Below are positions 37,760 through 50,201 of a stretch of 64,000 nucleotides of DNA, piece by piece (positions within the stretch are counted from its first letter, which is position 1; each line of letters opens with the position of its first letter). The stretch is from positions 186,001 to 250,000 of the forward strand of contig JACGCN010000053.1 in NCBI GenBank assembly GCA_014905825.1, written 5' to 3'. The notes below the pieces were generated by a model. It was not told the DNA's origin. It saw only the letters and a list, made by a program, of their open reading frames with translations, and did not search any database. This stretch comes from Lyophyllum atratum. Lineage: Eukaryota; Basidiomycota; Agaricomycetes; Agaricales; Lyophyllaceae. The position numbers were made by a program, and so were the translations under genes.

Positions 37760-39806
37760 TCAACTCTTCGGTTTTGAGGTAAAGAAACCGGCCAGGCTCC
37801 CTTGCTTCTGTCCTCCCTTCGCACCACCAGATTTACCGGATTTTGTCGTTTTCGCAGGCGCGCTTTTTGCCGCTGGCTTGAGTTTGGGGGCAGGTGAGGG
37901 TGCGGGCGAATCATCCCCATCCTCCTGCTTTGCTTTCTGGGGTGCCTTCGCCTTTGCCTTTGCCTTTCCTTTCGCGGGTGCAGGCTCAGGCTCCTCGTCC
38001 TCGTCCACGGATTCATAATCCGAGTAGTCTTCGGTGACTGAAAGTGAGGCCAGAAGTAAGCAACGATATGAGAAGCTGCGATGCGCAAACAAACCCGTAT
38101 ATTTCCCGTCCAACTTAGTTCTACTCTTAATCACCCTCTTCTTCTTCAAGCCGTTCCTGCCCACAGGAACAACTTTCTTCGGTGGCCGTTTCTTGGCTTT
38201 CGGTTTTTTGGACACGGAGTCATCCATGTCCATGTCGACATCTTCATCGGCCGCACTCGCCTTTTCGTCTCCTTCATCAGCGTCATCAGTCTCAGCGGAG
38301 TCCGGTGTCTCCTTCGTGACGCGCATGACTTCATCTATAGGACGAGTTGCTCAGCCACAAAACGAAGTGCTTTCGAAAGTTTGCTTACCATCATCAATGT
38401 CCATTAAGGCCTGGACGTTCTCGGTGTCCGAGTCCACGGCCTTTGAGATGCGATTTTTCTGTGGCTTACGTGCAGGCTTAGGGGTATCATCTTCGTCATC
38501 TGAGAGCACTGTACGCTTATTCAGTCGCAGATTTTCAGTTGTCCGAGATGCAGGTTTCGAGGGCGGCTTGGACGCCGCTACAGATGATGTATCGTCTTCC
38601 GAGTCCGACATCGCAAGAACAGATTTGCGTTTTGTGCCTCTCTGCGTAAAGCGTCATGGGTAGTTGATAAGCAGTCATGGTGTGGCAGTTGCATACCTTA
38701 GGGGGTTCCAGTTTCTCCTTCGGCTTTTTGCCTTTAGACTCTGTCGTCGAGGTTGTTGTGGACTCCTTTGCCTTCTCCTTCTCCTTTGGTGCCTCTACCG
38801 GCTCCTCCGCTTTCTTCTCCTTCGCCTTCGGTTTGGAGAAATCAAGTTTGCCAGTGGCCTTAACTTTCTCCTTGGGCTTGTCCGCAGTAACTTTCGCCTG
38901 TTCTTTCGTAGGTTCTGCGACAGCCGGCTTCTCCTTCGGCTTGGAAGTCGACGTAGCATTGGCAGCAGCGGATTTGAGCCTCGAAGGGCCAGCAACAGGT
39001 TGACGGGTGGACTTCCCTTTCGTGGTAGCTGGTACGATCTGGCCAGAGTTAGCATGGAAGAGAAAAACACCATCGTACAATTACCTTTATATTTGGACTA
39101 ACAATCTTGCCAACGATCTTTACCATCTCCGTTGCATCTTTACCACGGTCTGCCTCGCGGACTTTTTGAGTTGGTGTGCAGAGGAGGTCCGCGTCCTGTC
39201 GTGTAATGTTAGTTCTAGGAACCTCGAAGAACCCAACTGCACACGTACAATAATCGGAGAAGGACACAAGCTATAGACATGTATCGAGTCTAAGCGCGTG
39301 AATTGAAATTTTGCGCCTGGAATCATGGAACATGACTTAACGGTCGTGCAAGAGCGTTGAGGGCAATGCCACATACCGTCGAGATCTCGTTCATTGACAA
39401 GCAGCATTTTTGTCTGCGGCACCTCGTCTCCATCATATTCAAAGTCTCCTTCAACGTCTACGCCAATGTCAAAGTCCATATCCGCCTCGTCCGAGACGTC
39501 AGGCGCCGAAACTTCTCCAGATAGCAAATAGGTGGCAGCGGACGTTTGTGAGTGATATGGGGCATTCTCGTGATATATCGCGAGCTCACTAGTGCGTATT
39601 AGTATTTCGCAGCTTTAGAGAGACGTGTTGCTCACTTCTTCGCGGTATTGACGTGAAGTCGTAGCTCTCTGCTTAGAGACCTATATGTGACCTTGAGAAC
39701 CAGGTATCAGGGATGGAATCGCGTGAGGAAAGTCAACTGCACCGACAATATTTCTTTCTATGAAGATCTGCTTCGTCAAATAGTCAATGACTGGCTGGGA
39801 AGACAT
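37760..39806 (-). CDS. POL32: DNA polymerase delta subunit 3 (Pol32/Cdc27) with C-terminal PIP box
   Basis: Accessory subunit that tethers DNA polymerase delta to PCNA in lagging-strand synthesis and break-induced replication. Start at 39806: MSSQPVIDYLTKQIFIERNI, then (after an intron) VTYRSLSRELRLHVNTAKN, a winged-helix N-terminus typical of this family. The middle has DGDEVPQTKMLLVNERDLDG and FTRLDSIHVYSLCPSPI. A long Lys/Glu/Ala-rich disordered part follows, with acidic Ser/Asp clusters. The C-terminus is a PCNA-interaction motif, QGSLAGFF, seven residues from the end. An earlier Met at 39872 would add 22 residues without conserved features and was not used. One 57-bp intron (38038-38094) is stop-free and a multiple of three. 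Confidence 0.88.
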
Positions 39807-40028
39807 CGTCGCGGTGGTCGCTGTATCAAGGCTGATGTCGAGTTTCACGTTTCCTTTGTGACGCCTCGTCACGAGAACATGGGGTCACGCGTCAAACTTA
39901 GGCGCGAAGCGCGTCAACTTTCATCTCAAGGTCAAGGAAACGAAATCGATAACAATTGCAAAGCTAATGCGTGGAGAGAGCGTGGACAAAGCGCGATACA
40001 AAAACAATTTAACAAAACATAGCACCGT

Positions 40029-42065
40029 TCAGATCCTCGAGGTCCGAAAACTAAACTTCCCACTACTCTTCTTCTGGCGCTCAACCTCGCGCGCCCTTGA
40101 ACGCTGCTGTCGCATATTCATCATCAGCTGTTTGCCAACTGGAGAGAGCTCCGACGACGAGGCCGGAGAGGGTGTCATCCCAACTGGTGGTCGGAACATC
40201 GCTGGGGTGACAGCAGCTCGAAACAACGATTTGGAATCGGACTTGGAGCGCAGCGGAGTCGAAGGAAGTGTGGCCTTCACAGATAGTTCTGCACCATTTT
40301 CCTTATTGAGTTCTGTCAAAATAGACCTAGTGCCACTTTCTCTTCCTCTGGAGCCCTTATCTTGCAAGCGGATTGGTGGGCCGATTTCCATCTTACGTGA
40401 ATATGTAGAAGAAGACGCGTTGGAGGAAGTGCGTCGATGTGATCGGTGTTTGGGAAGAGCAGGGGTAAACGGATCGGTGGAGTGGGAGACTACAAAATTT
40501 GATGAGCGTTCTGCGAGAGTAGATGCCCGCTGTACTCTGTTGCTGCCAGTCGACATCCTTCTAGACTGGGCCCTCGGCCCGCGAGGAATACGGCTTGGTG
40601 TATCATGTTTGCCAGAGGGTGTTGGTGCTGTCACGATAACCCGTGTGGGCGCATTGATAGTGTTCCCTCTCTTTCGAGGCTTAGGAGCCTCCCATAGGGT
40701 TTCGGCAGGGGTATAGACGCGTTCAGAGGTGTAGGCGAAGGTTGGTTGAGATGGTTGAGATGAGTACTGCGACTCTTCTGGTGGGGTATTTCGTCGTGTG
40801 TGATCGATGTCTGCTCGGAAATCGGGGAAGGTATCGCTGGATGAAGGAATACTAGGTATCGCTGGGCGTGCAGTGGAAGCTGCCACCACGTCAAAGGAAT
40901 CATCGGAGAAGTGAGAGCGGCCCTCGTGATTGTTGCCAGGTGATCCTTCATCGGAAGATACACTGAACACGCTGGGTAGTTCAGGAAGGGATCGCTCCGG
41001 GTCTTCGACATATTTGGACCGTCTTCGTTCTGTCAAGAATCCGAAGACCTGAGACGCTCTTTGAGGGGTTGCGGGATCAGGATTTGTGTAAGGATTATTT
41101 TTCTTGGACGTGTACTCGGAGGAAGGGAAGGAATCTGCAATACTCAATTCTACCTCCATCGAGGAGATAGCTGGGTTTTCGTACGTGTTCGTGGAAAGAT
41201 CGTGATCTGTAATGAACGAGAGGTCGTGGTGGTCGTTGTTAATCTGCGAGTGATTATTGAAATGAGTGTTGGGGGTGCGCGGGGTGGGAAGATCGAGCGA
41301 CGACACAGCGGAGGATACACTGTCGGTTTCACTGAGAATTATCAACGTCAACGACAGTTGTCTTTGTAAAATGTAAATAGTCTACTGACCCCAAAAATCG
41401 TTCAGCCCATGAGATGTCTCCCTCCATGGAACCAGGTCCATTACTGTTCCTCGAGTTCAGACTAGGAGGCTCCCCTAGCAATTGTCGTAGGGTAGATCCA
41501 TTTCTCCGGGTTTGTACGCGTTCCGCTTTTTCGGGACTGTTCGAGAAGGCTTGCGCTGGAATGCGACCATGTTCATCATACATGTCCAAAAGACTGGCTA
41601 CTGAGGGGTGCGACCGAAGTTCAAGAAGTTGAGAGGTATCCTTCGATTGAACCATGTTTTCGTCAGGACAGTCCCGATTAACATAGGGAAACTCTGTGAG
41701 GCTATGCTGCTTGCGCTTGTGAACCGTGACATTATATGTACCCCGTTGGCTTATGGTGCTGCTTGCAAGGCTAATCGTAGACGCGGCAGGAGGCTGTATA
41801 ACATTATTGATTGGATGGGCTAGAAAAACAAGGTTCAATCGACCGGTGAGTGTCGTGGAATGATTGGCAACTTACGCAGAGGAGGTAAGGAGGCATAATC
41901 GACTTCAGAAACAACAGCAAAACGTGACGAGGAGGAACGCAGCAGGCGATCCACGGCGGTTTCGTGTTCTTCCTCCTCGATGGCCCGCAGCCGTGCGTCC
42001 GCATTGTGAACAATCTGTGGACGCTGCTTCTTGTTCTTGCTCTTGAAAGAGAATATGCGCTTCAA
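40029..42065 (-). CDS. Ser/Thr/Pro-rich hypothetical protein
   Basis: I do not recognise this gene. Exon 1 (from 42065) starts basic (MKRIFSFKSKNKKQRP) and continues with AIEEEEHETAVDRLLRSSSS and YASLPPLRKLPIIP. Exon 2 (about 41398-41820) includes HPSVASLLDMYDEHGRIPA and DISWAERFLG. The long last exon (40029 to about 41340) is Ser/Thr/Pro/Arg-rich, with many short SP/TP sites and basic patches, and ends GKFSFRTSRI. Such composition suggests an intrinsically disordered, phosphorylated scaffold. No catalytic or membrane motif is visible. Exon joins agree with GT-AG borders. Confidence 0.7.
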
Positions 42066-42253
42066 AAAACCCCATTATATACCTTCAATGTTAGCCTAAG
42101 CCTGCCGTCCTCGGTGTCGTCCGTTACTAGAGTGATTGGGGGATAGAAAGTCAACTTGAACCAAACAGGGCGCAACACCAGTTCGCGAACTTGCACGTGG
42201 GTGCGCTTTCTGTTCTCGTGACTAGATCCACTCCCTTGGCACCAGCCTCAGGC

Positions 42254-42903
42254 ATGGACCTGGACAGGCGAGATTGGGTCTCCACAAGTTGTAAGTACTA
42301 CATACAAGCCTCAGTCCTGAGGTCATCCTCTCGACCATACAGTCTCTCGTAAGGGGAACTGTTGTACAGTGCGTATTCGGCTAACTGTGACATTTGAAAT
42401 CGTTTCGTTGACGCTTTCTTCAGACATAGATTTCTCTTGTGCCCATAATCAACATTCCGACGACGAGCATGACATATCACATTGTCCCTAACACCGGAAG
42501 TGCTGCTAGGGACTTCTGTATGCTGGAGCGGAATCTATTGTCGCACTTGAAGCTTGCTCTTCTGCTCTCCCTCCTTTCCTCTTCTTTGTTACTTCGCGCA
42601 CGCCTCGTTCCCGACCCAACCGATGATTCTTCGAAGATCGAAGAAAAGGCCGATTTACCTCTAGCTGGCGTACAAATAGCAGCATCTTTGGCTACAATCG
42701 TCGCGGGCGTCTGGGAATACCAAAGCGGTTGTCGAGATTTACGAGACATGAGAGCGTTTCTTGTTGGAGTGAAGTGAGTGATAGTATTCAATGTTATATT
42801 GTGTGGTCACTGATTATACATGTGTAGTCCACACCTGGCTATCATGAGCGTCGTCGTCGTTGCTATTTTTGCTACCTGCATTGTGCTCCTCGCTGGGCAC
42901 TGA
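42254..42903 (+). CDS. Small DUF202-like three-helix membrane protein
   Basis: Four-exon gene for a protein of about 150 residues. Exon 1 (MDLDRRDWVSTS) joins two short exons, then the core SAARDFCMLERNLLSHLKLAL, which resembles the DUF202/YidH signature (ARDF...ER.L). Three hydrophobic helices are visible: LALLLSLLSSSLLL, LAGVQIAASLATIVAGVW, and LAIMSVVVVAIFATCIVLLAG. The stop is at 42901-42903. DUF202 domains occur alone in bacterial and fungal membrane proteins and fused to vacuolar transporter chaperones; here the domain stands alone. Likely in the vacuolar or plasma membrane, function unknown. Start and splicing were chosen to keep frame; the core is sure, exons 1-3 moderately so. Confidence 0.75.
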
Positions 42904-43668
42904 TTCATCAGGTTATCTATTTCTTGTAAGCTCGTGATCAACTTCGCTCTTACATGACACTGATAAAACCCTTACCATCATGTTGGGCAAAGATAGTTGC
43001 TATCTGTTATACTACTCCCAATGTACATGCTATCTAGTGTATTGGCTGCATCCAGATGCCTCTGTGTCCTCGAGACTTGCGGCCTCCATTCCCAGGCTCT
43101 CGACATTATCATGAAGTCGTATCACCTTCCTTGCGTGAGCCAAGTTTGCATGCAACGCGGGCTTCGCCCTGACCCAGGAGGAATGTGGAATCTCATTTCG
43201 TCACACCCGACCCTTCCAGGTCTCCCTCCTACATATTTGCTTTCCGCGTATGTAGGGCGTTATTCCTAGGGGTGCATATCAATCTTACATTTTGCACCAC
43301 TTCGTACGTGTCGCTATCCAAGATTAGGAAATACCGACGTATATTGACCCTATCGGACGTAAATGCGGTCCGAAAGAAGCCGAATAGTGTTATTGGCTCA
43401 CGCACTCTTGCACGTTCAAACAAAGTCCAGGCTGCAGACCCGACATGCAGCTACCAGGGCTGCGTCAATAATGCCTTGTGCTGATGCATGAGGAGTCCGC
43501 AAACAAGTTTACAACCGATTTTACATACGTACATGGGGTTGTGCCAAAATGTGGCATCACCGATCGTAGATTCGATGGTGCGATCGGTCTGTATTTATAT
43601 TGCACCACTACAGTTTTTTGCATATTATTTGTTTCCTCCCTTCTCTTCCGCCTGGCCCACGTACTATC
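42904..43668. other. Intergenic region between DUF202 gene and MET13
   Basis: A 765-bp gap between two plus-strand genes. Several short open frames occur (for example 42997-43269), but none has family features or plausible codon use. It should contain the 3' UTR of the DUF202 gene and the MET13 promoter; a pyrimidine-rich tract (about 43632-43660) lies just before the MET13 start. No repeat or RNA gene is recognised. Confidence 0.5.
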
Positions 43669-45875
43669 ATGAAAATTAGCCAGAAGATAGAGCAGTCGGT
43701 AAAGGAGGACAAAGTATGGTGGTCGTTTGAATACTTCCCACCTCGCACTGCTCAGGCAAGTACAGCCTGGAAAGCCTTTGTTACACGAATCACTCTTGCT
43801 CATCGCGCTGTGTAGGGTTTGCAAAATCTCCTAGATCGTATAGAGCGTATGAGGGCTCTAGGCCCAGAGTTCATAGACATTACATGGTGAGCCTCCACCA
43901 CACTTCACTTTCATTGACACTAAGTCCTGTTTAGGAACGCTGGCGGTAGAACGTCTGACCTGACCTCAGAGATGGTTAAGACATGCCAGAGTTTGATTGG
44001 AATAGAGACATGCATGCATTTGACGTGTACCAACATGCCGAAGGAGAAAGTAGACATTGCTCTACGGGTGCGTAGTTGTCACTTGGAATCAGCCCTTCTG
44101 TGTCTCAACTTCAACTTGACTTCAACCTTGGCAGGAGGCAAAGGAACATGGGTGTCGAAACGTCCTTGCTCTTAGAGGCGACCCTCCAGCCGGTAAGGAG
44201 GAGTGGGAGGCCGTAGAGGGTGGCTTCATATACGGAATCGACCTTGTACTGCACATCCGACGAGCCTACGGCGATTACTTCGACATCGCCGTCGCGGGGT
44301 TCCCTCAGAACCAATTACTCTCCCAAGAGGAACGCGATGTTGAGATGAAGTATCTTAAGGAAAAGATCGATGCTGGCGCCAACTTCATCTTCACGCAGAT
44401 GTTCTACGACGTCGAAGTTTTCATTGCGTGGGTGAAGGAGGTCCGTGCCGCTGGCATCATGGTTCCCATCGTTCCTGGCATTGCGCCGATTCAGACATGG
44501 AATGGATTCATGCGTGCGACGAGTCTGGCGAAAACCGTCATTCCACAATCCTTCACAGATGCTCTAGAGCCACACAAGAACGACGATGAGAAGGTCAGGG
44601 CTATCGGAACGAAGCTGGTCGCCGATATGTGTAGGCGGATACTCAAGGCGGATCTGAGCATCCGTGGTTTGCATTTCTACACTATGAATCTGGAGAAGGG
44701 TACCAAGATGTTGCTCGAGGAGCTCAATCTGGTTCCGCGAGTAGAGACGATAAAACCTCTTCCCTGGCGGCAGGTAAGCTGTCTGCAGCTTCTAATCCCG
44801 TATCAGTCTTGACACCTTGGTGATCTAGTCCCTCACGCCAACCAGGCGGCAGGAGAACATTCGCCCCATATTCTGGGCAAACAGGACCAAGTCTTACATT
44901 TCACGCACCGAAAATTGGGACGAATATCCCAATGGACGCTTTGGAGACGCACGCAGTCCTGCCTATGGAGAACTGGACGGTTATGGTGTCGGGATAAAGC
45001 AGACAGTGTGTACTGTGCCTTGTTGTGCTTCGTTACCCGAACTAATGCACGTAATCTCACTTCTAGAAAGAAGACGCGATCAAGCTCTGGGGATATCCAA
45101 CAACAGATGCCGACATCTACAAACTGTTCTCCCGCTTCTGTACCAAAGAGCTGGCTGCCCTTCCCTGGTCCGACCAAGCACCATCCACCGAGACGAGTAT
45201 TATCTCGACGCAGCTAGCGCAGATGAACGAGTTAGGTTTCTTGACCATCAACTCCCAACCAGCTGTGAACGGCGTGCGGAGCGACGATAAGGTCCATGGC
45301 TGGGGTCCCAGCAATGGCTTTGTCTACCAGAAGGTGTGTATTATATGCTAATCGTCGATGTCTCGAAATCCTGACATTTGACGCTAGGCCTACCTCGAAT
45401 TCTTCGTCAACCCCACACTTCTTACTCTCCTCCTCAAACATATCGAGCGGGACAGTAATATCACGTATTATGTGATCAACAGTCGCGGTGATTTGAAAAC
45501 CAACACGCACTCCGATGGCCCCAACGCTGTGACATGGGGCGTGTTCCCCGGTAAAGAGATCATCCAACCGACCATAGTAGAAGCCGTCAGCTTCATGGCA
45601 TGGAAGGTTTGGCCGCTTCCTTGCTCCTTTACTCAGCCCACTAATTGTGATTTTAGGATGAGGCATACGAGCTGGGCCAACAGTGGGCTAAAATCTACGA
45701 CTTCGACACACCTTCCCGGAAGGTGATCTCCGAACTTATGGACACCTGTTCCCTTGTCAATGTCGTGCACAACGACTTCCAAGATCCTGACGCCATCTTC
45801 AAGCCATTCTTCCTGGCTGGCGAAGAATACAAAGCACTACACCCAACATCGCCGCCCCTTGTTAATGGGCACTAA
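43669..45875 (+). CDS. MET13: Methylenetetrahydrofolate reductase (Met13 type)
   Basis: Cytosolic flavoenzyme that reduces 5,10-methylene-THF to 5-methyl-THF for methionine synthesis. The start at 43669 ([10 protein letters not shown]) leads to the TIM-barrel catalytic domain: [11 protein letters not shown] (contains the catalytic Glu), [36 protein letters not shown], and [16 protein letters not shown]. The linker contains [18 protein letters not shown]. The C-terminal SAM-binding regulatory domain has [59 protein letters not shown], and [13 protein letters not shown]. The linker and N-terminus resemble yeast Met13 more than Met12. It ends PPLVNGH at 45875. Total length of about 620 residues is usual. 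Confidence 0.94.
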
Positions 45876-46262
45876 ATTTCAGCTAGATCTCGCCACATAC
45901 CACTCCTTACTCCTGATCTCATATATTGCTCATGTCTCCCACCTCATTTGTCTCATTAGAACTGCATTCCGGGGTTCAACCCCCCGTTGTTTTATTATTG
46001 CTCTGGATATTTTGCATACCTCACCTATTACACTCCCTCATCAGGCATCCACCTCAACCATCCAGACACATCTCACGCTACATTATTGTTTTCTTGCATC
46101 AACTGCATCATACCTACCTACGTATTGTTACTTCTGGTCATTCTCTGAACTCGAGTTGTCGACATCTCAGAAATGATAATGGCATTATCTCGATAAATAC
46201 AACTTCGTATGGGATATAAGTTGCACGAGGCGTTGGCTGATATACAACAGTCATGGGGGTAT
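45876..46262. other. Convergent intergenic region between MET13 and ELMO
   Basis: About 390 bp between two convergent stop codons, so it should be 3' UTR for both genes. The sequence is pyrimidine-rich and AT-rich. Short open frames here lack any family feature. Nothing else is seen. Confidence 0.5.
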
Positions 46263-49196
46263 CTACAGTAAGTCCGAGAAAAAAAAGTCCGTGTTAGTAG
46301 GGGGTGGTCCTGCGACCAAGCCACTGGGTATCTCCACTTTCTCTCCTGAAAGATCTTTGGAACGAAAGGAGGATTCGATTACGTGGAACATCACACAAAA
46401 GAGAAAACGCACCCAAAAGTTTAATCTTGAGCCCAATCTCCGTTAGGGCCTGAACGAAACCAGCTGTCTCCTTCGATGCAACGTGTCCCCCGTCCCGACG
46501 AAGCATATTCAACCCATCTGTCCAATCGGCCCACCTTGACTGGTCAGGAGCTATCTGGTCTGCTAATGATCCTTCATGCGCACTAAGCAGGGAGAACGAT
46601 AATGGGGAGGGGATCAAGGGGGAGGTCGGCGGGAGGTCATTCTGATCGCGCAGAACATTTGGTGGGGGTGCACATGTGCCCGTCGCAATTTCGCTGATCA
46701 TAGATACGTCGATTCGCTCCGGAAGGTCCTCGAGCCCACTGCGGACAGGGAATTTGACCGCAGAATCCACGTAATGCAAATATTTCAGGCCATTGTCCTG
46801 GAAGAAAATGATTCCGTAAATCGAGAGGAAGAGGATCAGAAACGAAAAGCTTACGAGCCGCATAAACCGCCAAGGGCGCCCTGGTCGCCGCACTGGATCC
46901 CGAGGTGACGATTGAGGCAATGCATTAACAAACCATGCGCCTTGTAGCAAACACTGTATTCTTTGTTGCCGAACAAATTCATATGATTCCTTATAGAGCT
47001 TGGCGCGCAGATTTCTGACGTCTGGAGATCAGTTGCGGAAAGCATGAGTTGGTTGAAGTACTCACCGTACAGGTACTTTGCTAAGAAGATCGTCTTCTAG
47101 TTCCAGTTCTTTCATCTGACGATCCCTCACGGCACGGTATTCGCGTTCGTTAAAATCGTGCTCGACATCACGCCAAGGGCGAACATTCTCGCTCCGAAGT
47201 GCCACTTTGACCCTGGTCAGCCACAGGGATAAGTTCAAAAACGATTGAGCAATACTAGAATACGTACTGGCTGCGTACAAGGGCAACCACGCGAGTGAAG
47301 TCACCAGAAGCCGCACCACTCTCGGTCCACATTCGGAGGAAGAAATGAGTTGCAAGGGAATGGACTTTGTAGAAATCGAGGAAGAACGGTTGGAATGTCG
47401 TTGAGGTGGAGTCTGGAATGGCGAGAGCAGTCAGTATACATTCATCGGCAATGATATAGATAAACTGACAGCCCGGAGCAAAGATAGCCCAATGTTCAGA
47501 CAGCAGTTCCACCACTTCATTTGAAGCTTTGGGAATGGAACACCTTCTCTCAGGAGCTCGACTGAGCTGCTCTAAGACAAGCTATACTATTATGAGTACG
47601 GGTGGTGTACGCCAAAGGTCGACACCATACTTTCGAAAAATCTGGATCACTCTCCACAAACTTCTTCTGTGGACGGATATTTAATGAGACATGGATCTTT
47701 GAACATGCGCAAATTACATACCAAACAGTCAAGCCCAAGCACACCTACTTCACTGAATTCTTGGACCATGTCCTCTGAATCAAAACCTAGCTTCCGCCAC
47801 TTGAAAACAGCACCCTGTTCATCAGTTTCCTCTTGGAGCTTTGACCTCGTCCAGATATATTGTAGAGCAGCAGCGTGAGGTGGTTCGGAATCTGGGTCTA
47901 CGAGTGTAGTTTTTTTCCGATACGTGACACGAACGATGTTCGCTTGGAAATCCAGAATACTCGATGTCAAATCCTCCATGATATGTAAAGACATTAACCG
48001 CTGAGGATGAGGATAAGCTTGGTGCCTTCTGCGATTGCACAAATTCCCAGATAACTTACAATAACCGCTTTTCGCACATTCAGCCTTTCAAGCTCTGCAA
48101 TGAACTCTTCCCATCGAGTATCACTTGCGTGCGACAACAGTGAATTAATGAGCATCATGCTACGGGTCAAGGGAGTAAAAGCAACGTCAGCGGTTAATAT
48201 AATTGGGTGCAGACAATCGTACCTGTATTGTGCCATAGCGGTATCCGCGCTCCCTAGTCGTGTTACCACAGTCTCCAACAACTTCTCCTCTTTCCTCATC
48301 TGCTCAAATACAACATGAAATCCATAACGATACACGGAACCTGGAGGGGCGGCCGGAGGACTCCTGCTCGAACTAGCCAGCAACGGTCCGGGTGCGCTCA
48401 TGGGATCAGCTTCGACAAGCTTCTTCAATATGGCGCTTGCAGGACGACAGACGTTGACCAAAGAAGTAGAGGACGACAGAATTTGGACGACTTTGAAGAT
48501 GAAGTCATTGTCAAGGGTTGCCCAGCCGTAATCGAGTTCCATTAGATTCTGCATGGCTGTTAATGCGTACTGAGTAGAACGAAGTAAGAAGGTTGGTCAA
48601 ACAATCCAGTTAAGAGACAGACCGCCAATGTATTCCCATTCGAGGCGTATATAACGTCGACTAATTCGTGCAGCCCATTATGTCTCAAGAACTCTTGGGC
48701 AAATTGCTCTTCCTATAAAACATTTAGTTTATGCTGTACAACGAACAAGGACATGCCACATACACGGATAAACTTTTGAAGCGAAAACAGTGTTAATTTG
48801 ATATTTCTTTCGTTTCTCTGGCTGAGCTTATCCGCAGTTTCCTTCGCCTCACGAGAAGGTGCATTGACGAGTCTGAAAACAAGGACTCTCTCAGTCCAAC
48901 GGAAACGCAGACAGCAGTCGCACTCACTTGAGGTTAACCTTCCCCTTGATCTTCTTCCTCAAGTTATCATTTGTGACCAGTTCTTCTGTCTCATCTCTCA
49001 GGGCAAAATTGGAGGGCGATTCCTTGATTTTCAGGTTGATACACAGTTGCTTCACCACATCATCAACCGTCAGTGTAGGATCGATTCTCGCCCGTACTGT
49101 CAGACCATCACTGGTCGTAACATTGTTCGTCGGAACCAAGGCGCCAGGTCTGACTTGCGATCCATTGGCGGTAGAAGATTGGCCGTTGGTTGACAT
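46263..49196 (-). CDS. ELMO/CED-12 family protein (ARM-ELMO-PH)
   Basis: Homologue of ELMO, the partner of DOCK-type exchange factors for Rac-like GTPases. The minus-strand start at 49196 gives a ubiquitin-like N-terminal part (LTVDDVVKQLCINLKIKESP, LVTNDNLRKKIKGKVNL). Armadillo-like helices follow (FSLQKFIREEQFAQEFLRHN, ALTAMQNLMELDYGWATLDN, MMLINSLLSHASDTRWEEF). The ELMO domain is at about 47650-48000 (WRKLGFDSEDMVQEFSEVGV, LGLDCLKKFV). A helical linker and a PH-like C-terminus follow (NGLKYLHYVDSA, ISEIATG, WTDGLNMLRR). The final small exon reads GEKVEIPSGLVAGPPPTNTD and ends FSDLL at 46263. The gene has many 50-60 bp introns. Fungal ELMO/DOCK proteins act in polarity and hyphal growth; that role is inferred. 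Confidence 0.88.
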
Positions 49197-50201
49197 GAAT
49201 TAATGGGCTATGATAATGCGATATCCAATGAGAATGAGAACCACAGAAGGTTGAGATAGATTGCATAGTAGAATTATGGAAGTACAGAAACTGCTACAAT
49301 TGGGAAAGCACTCACGGTATACGGGTAATGGTACTAAAACAGCAGGACCACGCAATGACACCTAGAATATGGAAATAAGTCAGTCGATGTGCATATAAAT
49401 TTTCAGAAAAGATCAGTAAAGCGTAAAATAGCGTCCTACACATGGGCTCACGAAAAGCCCAATGTTCCGACTGACGTGCAAATGTCTCGAATTCATCACG
49501 TAGAAGAATGAAGGAACTAGGCTCACCAATGACAGGGATAAAACAGCAATTGCAAGCTCGGAACTGGGTGATATAGGAGCGCCTGAAAAGCACATGTCAG
49601 CCTCAAGAAAAGGGAGACGATTCAAAGGAATAGTAAAGAAACGGTATCAGAAAGCGTGTTTACATCTAGGCAATGCTCAGACTGACGTGCAAATATGTCT
49701 ATCGAAATATCTTCATATCGAAGGTGACGAGTAGTCACGAAGGAACAACAGGAGAAACAGCACTTACAAGAAATAGAGACGCTTCTTGGCTGAAGACAGA
49801 AGGCCTGCACGCAGATAGAAGAGGAGGAGAAAAAAGTAAAGGGAAGCTGTGGTTCAGAGTTGGTCAGTGGGCAAGCCAACGCAAAATCGGTGCCATTATG
49901 TAATGTATGCAGGAACCAACAATTTCATTACCGCAACCCGGCTAAGAGCGCTTCCGAATCTTGAGGGAGATCTAGCCTGGGGAGAGCAATATCAAGGCTC
50001 AAAACTACTCAAAAGCGCTCATAATAGCTCATGGTTGCTCGGAGAAGATGGCGTTTAGTCTGGTCACAAGCTCCTCTCTAAGATCTGAAAGTTCTGGGAG
50101 TACCAGCATAAAAATTCTTTCCTTATGTATACGGTCATGTGCAAGACGCTTCACGCAAATATTCAAATTTGAGGTATTACACAGTTGAGTAAGCCTACTC
50201 C
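49197..50201. other. 1-kb gap with a diverged internal duplication, no gene recognised
   Basis: Between the ELMO start (minus) and the M28 stop (minus) lies about 1 kb, which should include the ELMO promoter and M28 3' UTR. Three overlapping minus-strand frames (49312-49593, 49413-49625, 49622-49879) are short and hydrophobic or Cys-rich. Two copies of a 28-30 bp word containing actgacgtgcaaat occur at 49460-49487 and 49671-49700, about 211 bp apart. No known family is evident. Confidence 0.5.
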
